The notes under the pieces were generated by a model that had not been told where the DNA came from, did no database searches, and saw only the letters and a program-made list of their open reading frames with translations. Position numbers and translations under genes: made by a program. 64,000 nt of DNA. Source: Marinobacter salexigens. Its GTDB lineage: Bacteria; Pseudomonadota; Gammaproteobacteria; Pseudomonadales; Oleiphilaceae. This document shows positions 62,276 to 64,000 of this stretch, in pieces (position 1 is the stretch's first letter; each line of letters begins with the position of its first letter). The DNA lies in NCBI RefSeq assembly GCF_002806945.1, contig NZ_NIHC01000001.1:310001-374000 (forward strand). The letters are read 5' to 3'.

Positions 62276-63495
62276 GTGACATCAAAGTGTTCGATATTCT
62301 TGTGGTTGGCGGTGGCATGACAGGCACCGCTCTGGCTCTTGGCTTGTCCAGGCAGGGCTGGCGGGTTGGACTGGTTGAAGGTGGTGACCGTGCCACGCTG
62401 TTGCAGGCGCCCGTTGCGGTTAAAGGTGTTGCGGATTTTGAGCCGCGAGTCAGTGCCCTCTCCATGGCCAGCCAGCGGTTGCTGGAATCACTGGGCGCCT
62501 GGCAAGGTGTTGTAGCAGGCCGCCATTGCCCCTACCAGGGCATGACTGTGTGGGACGGCGATGGCACTGGACGAATCCATTTTGATGCCGCTGAGCTGCA
62601 GGCTCGAGCCCTTGGCACCATCGTAGAAAACCGTGCACTGGTGCGGGCGCTGTTCGAGGTTGTCGAGACCAGCGACGTAGAGTTGATTGACGGGGTGCAG
62701 GTAGTCGGTTGCTCCATGCATGGTGATCAGCGCAGCATTGAGCTTGCCGATGGCAGAAAACTTGGCGCCCGCCTTGTGATTGCCGCGGATGGCGCCAACT
62801 CCCGCCTGCGCCAGTGGACAGGGCTTCCTACCCGCGAATGGGATTACGACCAGCAGGCAATAGTTTGCACTGTTCGCACGGCTCAACCCCATAGATACAC
62901 CGCCTGGCAACGGTTTTCACAAACCGGGCCTCTGGCGTTTTTGCCGCTGGCAACGGAAAGCGGCGATGAACATTACTGCTCCATCGTCTGGTCCCAGGAC
63001 ACCGAAGAAGCCCGCCGTTTGATGGCACTTGATGATGCCACCTTTACTGCGGAACTTGAGAGGGCGATTGAAAGAGAGCTTGGCACCATCGAGTCGATTT
63101 CCAGGCGTTTTTCCTTCCCGCTTCGACAGCGCCATGCCAAAGACTACATAGCAACCGGATTTGCGTTGGTGGGCGATGCAGCTCACACCATTCACCCCCT
63201 GGCGGGCCAGGGTGCCAACCTCGGGTACGGCGATGTCCGGGTGTTGCTGGAGGAACTGGGCAAAGCAAAACCCGGCGGTTTGAGCCCGGCCAATGAGCTG
63301 GTACTGGCACGCTATCAGCGCCGCCGTAAAGGCGAGAATTTGACCATGATGGTGGCTATGGAAGGCTTCAAGCAGCTATTTGGCCGCGATGAGTTGCCAC
63401 TCAGATGGCTGAGAAATACCGGAATGCGTTGGCTTGATGGTTTGGGTCCGGTAAAAAACAGAATTGCGGCTGAGGCCATGGGCCTCGATATTTAA
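62272..63495 (+). CDS. ubiI: Ubiquinone-biosynthesis flavin hydroxylase UbiI-type
   Basis: 407 residues. LVVGGGMTGTALALGLSRQGW, VIAADGANSRLRQWTGL and LVGDAAHTIHPLAGQGANLGYGDVRVL mark the UbiH/UbiF/UbiI flavoprotein family. By gene order (ygfB-pepP-ubiH-ubiI) I assign UbiI (VisC, C5 hydroxylase). UbiF is the alternative and cannot be excluded by motif alone. Coupled to ubiH by ATGA. Confidence 0.85.
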   Translation: MSDIKVFDILVVGGGMTGTALALGLSRQGWRVGLVEGGDRATLLQAPVAVKGVADFEPRVSALSMASQRLLESLGAWQGVVAGRHCPYQGMTVWDGDGTGRIHFDAAELQARALGTIVENRALVRALFEVVETSDVELIDGVQVVGCSMHGDQRSIELADGRKLGARLVIAADGANSRLRQWTGLPTREWDYDQQAIVCTVRTAQPHRYTAWQRFSQTGPLAFLPLATESGDEHYCSIVWSQDTEEARRLMALDDATFTAELERAIERELGTIESISRRFSFPLRQRHAKDYIATGFALVGDAAHTIHPLAGQGANLGYGDVRVLLEELGKAKPGGLSPANELVLARYQRRRKGENLTMMVAMEGFKQLFGRDELPLRWLRNTGMRWLDGLGPVKNRIAAEAMGLDI

Positions 63496-63524
63496 TCGAA
63501 TAATTCACTACAGAATCGGTACTT

Positions 63525-64000
63525 ATGGCAGGAACCAGTCTACTCGCGCTATTCGACGACATTGCTACTATCCTTGACGATATCTCCATGATGACCAAGG
63601 CGGCAGCCAAAAAAACCGCCGGGGTGCTGGGAGATGACCTGGCCCTGAACGCCCAACAGGTAACAGGGGTAAGAGCGGCTCGGGAGCTTCCTGTAGTCTG
63701 GTCTGTTGCCAAGGGTTCGTTCGCAAACAAAGCTATACTGGTGCCCGCTGCGGTTGCTATCAGTTTTTTCGTACCCTGGCTGGTTACGCCCCTGTTGATG
63801 CTTGGCGGTGCTTTTTTATGCTTTGAAGGTGCTGAAAAAATCATCCACAAGTTCTTCCATTCAGAGGAAGAGGTACAGCGGAAAGAAAAGTTGCTCAAGG
63901 CATTAAAACAGCCTGAAGTGGATTTGCGAGTTGTAGAAAGGCGAAAGATTAAAGGCGCTATACGCACCGATTTCATCTTGTCGGCAGAAATAATTGCCAT
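63525..64000 (+). CDS. DUF808 (YedI-like) membrane protein, cut by the window end
   Basis: An ATG at 63525 opens a frame still open at the window end (158 codons visible). [86 protein letters not shown] and IIHKFFH match the start of the roughly 300-residue DUF808/YedI family of inner-membrane proteins of unknown function. It starts 30 bases after ubiI. Confidence 0.9.
   Translation, partial: MAGTSLLALFDDIATILDDISMMTKAAAKKTAGVLGDDLALNAQQVTGVRAARELPVVWSVAKGSFANKAILVPAAVAISFFVPWLVTPLLMLGGAFLCFEGAEKIIHKFFHSEEEVQRKEKLLKALKQPEVDLRVVERRKIKGAIRTDFILSAEIIA

Noticed and set aside
63401..64000. Minus-strand open frame at the right end
   Set aside because: It is opposite the ubiI tail and a clearly recognisable DUF808 gene on the plus strand.

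Overview
The window looks like chromosomal DNA of a marine gammaproteobacterium close to Marinobacter, inferred from gene order and protein sequence and not from a database search. Several blocks keep the order known from Pseudomonas and its relatives: aroQ-accB-accC-prmA-(DUF3426)-dusB-fis-purH-purD (minus strand, 40.3-49.5 kb), and fthC-ssrS-zapA-(zapB-like) divergent from ygfB-pepP-ubiH-ubiI (57.5-63.5 kb). Coding density is high, most genes sit in short operons with ATGA/TAATG overlaps, and I see no tRNA, rRNA, prophage, insertion sequence or CRISPR array.

Layout. 0.1-3 kb: a DUF3301 protein, the wreck of an Aer-type chemoreceptor and a PAS-GGDEF-EAL protein. 3.3-9 kb: an RND efflux pair, a small J-domain membrane protein and a secretin-N-like periplasmic protein. 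9-11 kb: DAHP synthase behind an apparent aromatic-codon attenuator, and a LysE exporter. 11-16 kb: a dihydrolipoyl-dehydrogenase-like flavoprotein, Dps, a geranylgeranyl-reductase-like flavoprotein and Cfa. 16-19 kb: a TRAP transporter. 19-28 kb: a GH84-type glycosidase, SIMPL and ChaN-like envelope proteins, a SulP transporter coupled to a CASTOR/POLLUX-like channel, and isocitrate lyase.

28.3-34 kb is the most distinctive part. A probable sigma-54 promoter with an upstream 22-bp palindrome leads into four genes: an extremely repetitive Asp-Asn-Ser secreted protein, two small secreted proteins with related C-terminal motifs, and a periplasmic C39-like cysteine peptidase. Convergent with them are an outer-membrane channel-like protein and an enhancer-binding-protein-like regulator with a degenerate Walker B. 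I read this as a divergent cousin of the Pseudomonas Fap functional-amyloid system. Both small secreted proteins carry double-glycine-like sites just after their signal peptides, which suggests what the C39 protein may cut.

34-40 kb holds a SLC13-type permease, an EgtB-like iron enzyme, a KefB-type antiporter and an alpha/beta-hydrolase lipoprotein. 40-49.5 kb is the purine/fis/biotin-carboxylase block. 49.7-57.5 kb has a two-receiver diguanylate cyclase, a DUF2333 protein, pyrophosphatase, a long inverted-repeat element, an acyl-CoA dehydrogenase, rpiA, ilvA and a 56-residue small membrane protein. The window ends inside a DUF808 (YedI-like) membrane protein. 6S RNA (ssrS) is recognisable between zapA and fthC and moves the fthC start downstream.
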